Shown piece after piece: positions 63,063-64,000 of a stretch of 64,000 nucleotides of DNA (positions are counted from its first letter, which is position 1; each line of letters opens with the position of its first letter). This stretch comes from Streptomyces marokkonensis (lineage in GTDB: Bacteria; Actinomycetota; Actinomycetes; Streptomycetales; Streptomycetaceae), in assembly GCF_008312835.1 (NCBI RefSeq), contig NZ_VSKS01000017.1:62001-126000 (forward strand), read 5' to 3'. The notes beneath the pieces are model-generated. The model was not told the DNA's origin and ran no database searches. It saw only the letters and a list, made by a program, of their open reading frames with translations. A program made the translations under genes and the position numbers.

Positions 63063-63329
63063 TTAGGCGGTTGCACGGAGCGGTCGGGGGGCGGGTCGAA
63101 CCGCCTGCGCGGTTCGGTGCGGTGGCCGGCCAGGACGCGCGGCCTCCTCACCGAGGACGGGGACGCCGAAGGACCGGAGCGGGACGTCGTGCCGGTCGCT
63201 CCGGGCAGTCGGCAGCGGCGCGAACGCCGCGGGATCGGCCTTGATACCGGTAAGACGGCCGGTGAACACGACGTCGGCCGAAATGGCTCCGGGATTCTGG
63301 CACTTGTACATGTCGACGGCGACCTTCAC
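63063..63329 (-). CDS. Small hypothetical protein at the head of the operon
   Basis: The 88-residue frame starts at a GTG behind AAGGA and ends 10 nt before the ADC-family gene. Its beginning, VKVAVDMYKCQNPGAISADV, faintly recalls a 3Fe-4S ferredoxin start, but only one cysteine is present. The rest is Arg/Pro-rich and unrecognised. It may be a truncated ferredoxin-like or leader protein. Confidence 0.4.
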   Translation of the reverse strand: MKVAVDMYKCQNPGAISADVVFTGRLTGIKADPAAFAPLPTARSDRHDVPLRSFGVPVLGEEAARPGRPPHRTAQAVRPAPRPLRATA

Positions 63330-63462
63330 GGCCGTTCCTTCTGGTACTGGGGGAGCGTCGGAGAGGGAAGAAGGGAGCAAGCCCCTGACCGACGGCGTCG
63401 CTGGGGCAGGGCCCGGCCGAAGGGGTACGGCTGACACCGGACCAACTCGTTTGACTCCAAAC

Positions 63463-63509
63463 AACATAGGAAGCGGTGGACGTCCGGTCAATAGCTATCC
63501 GGATGGATA
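63463..63509 (-). promoter_or_regulatory. Promoter and palindrome for the minus-strand amine/aromatic operon
   Basis: On the minus strand TTGACC (63486-63491) and TATGTT (63463-63468) are 17 bp apart, a good sigma-70-like promoter. Directly upstream lies the inverted repeat TATCCGGATGGATA (63496-63509), whose centre ATCCGGAT is itself a palindrome. It could be the TetR operator shared with the divergent glutamine-synthetase gene. Confidence 0.55.
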
Positions 63510-63673
63510 AATTTCTTGCACGGGCCCCTTGCGGGAAGTCGGCGGCCATCCCTACGGTTTGACCGAGACAAGTGCGCGCCTCCTGCTCTCTCGCAGTCCG
63601 AAGCCGCCTTTCTCCCTCTCCCCCAGCGCCCTCCTGAGCCCTGGGACGCGCCCCTTCCCCTGAGGAGACACCG

Positions 63674-64000
63674 GTGAGCGCATCCACCACCCCACCCGTT
63701 CGCCGCCAGATGGAGCGGCTGGCCTCCGAGGGCATCGACGTGGTCCGGGTGACCTATCCCGACCTCATCGGCACCGATCGGGCCCGGGACGTCCTGCTGG
63801 AGCACCTGCCCGCGGCCTGCGACCACGGCCTCGCCTTCTGCCGCGCCGTGTACCACACCAGCCCCCAGGGCGACACCGTGCCCGTCCCCGGCGGCCTCGA
63901 CGCCGGCATGCCCGACATCCGTGTCACCCCCGACCTCGACACCCTGACCGCCCTGCCGTGGGAGCCCGGAGTCGCCACCTGCCTGGGTGACGTCACCGAC
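63674..64000 (+). CDS. Glutamine synthetase-family protein, N-terminal part (gamma-glutamyl-amine ligase candidate)
   Basis: The frame starts at a GTG behind GAGGAG and is open at the window edge, giving 109 residues. The beginning (MERLASEGIDVVRVTYPDLIGTDRARDV, shown here as separate landmarks VVRVTYPDLIGTD and LPWEPGVATCLGDV) matches the beta-Grasp domain of PuuA/GlnA-like enzymes, where YPDLIGTDR replaces the fxDxxG stretch of true glutamine synthetase. With PuuC- and PuuD-like genes nearby it probably adds glutamate to an amine. The catalytic domain lies outside the window. Confidence 0.8.
   Translation, partial: MSASTTPPVRRQMERLASEGIDVVRVTYPDLIGTDRARDVLLEHLPAACDHGLAFCRAVYHTSPQGDTVPVPGGLDAGMPDIRVTPDLDTLTALPWEPGVATCLGDVTD

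Overview
The window reads as chromosome of a high-GC actinomycete, almost certainly a Streptomyces. The signs are G/C-rich third codon positions throughout, many GTG starts, ATGA/GTGA stop-start overlaps, paired GGTCTAGACC chitin-regulon sites, and typical secreted chitin- and collagen-degrading enzymes. No rRNA, tRNA or CRISPR array was seen.

Layout. (1) 1-7438: the start of an ATPase-type regulator, then one minus-strand operon, ispH - polyprenyl diphosphate synthase - dxs - ispG. This is a second set of MEP-pathway genes with a prenyl chain builder, and it diverges from an IS701-transposase-like gene whose catalytic residues are gone and which is preceded by three 23-bp repeats. (2) 7440-13304: a decayed stretch with broken acetyltransferase, carboxylesterase, adenylation-domain and flavin-reductase genes and a transposase scrap, around one intact bicovalent-flavin oxidase. 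(3) 13331-38289: the main point of interest, a nearly complete collagen/hydroxyproline utilisation island. It holds a secreted M9 collagenase, two cytoplasmic M24B Xaa-Pro aminopeptidases, a LIV-type ABC importer, 4-hydroxyproline 2-epimerase, a three-subunit D-hydroxyproline dehydrogenase, a DapA-family deaminase and 2-oxoglutarate semialdehyde dehydrogenase. A second racemase-family enzyme paired with an ornithine-cyclodeaminase-family reductase suggests a 3-hydroxyproline or D-proline side branch. A GntR/FCD regulator sits in the middle. A 14-bp motif (TGTGCAATGTCACA in either orientation) occurs exactly at two places before the transporter and once before the dehydrogenase operon, with weaker copies before the regulator and the collagenase; it is the likely operator. 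IS remnants punctuate the island, and one supplies the stop codon of the epimerase. (4) 38342-41286: an anti-sigma-like ATPase, a LysR regulator and further remnants. (5) 41617-47386: an L-lactate utilisation locus (GntR regulator, LctP permease, LutABC) with three GGTCSGACC operator-like sites. (6) 47723-55969: a truncated amidohydrolase, an isocitrate-lyase/PEP-mutase-family protein, a GH18 chitinase and an AA10 lytic polysaccharide monooxygenase behind two DasR-type sites, a GH3 remnant, and an MFS/MarR pair. (7) 55990-64000: a long minus-strand operon combining homoprotocatechuate meta-cleavage genes (HpaE, HpaD, HpaG-like), an acetoacetate-decarboxylase-family protein, a TetR regulator, and gamma-glutamyl-aldehyde dehydrogenase and hydrolase genes. 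It diverges from a partial glutamine-synthetase-family gene, which points to catabolism of an (aromatic) amine through gamma-glutamylated intermediates.

Together the genes describe a soil saprophyte set up to use animal and fungal polymers (collagen, chitin), lactate and amines. Several gene remnants show recent rearrangement. All functions are inferred from sequence recognition alone; no database search was run.
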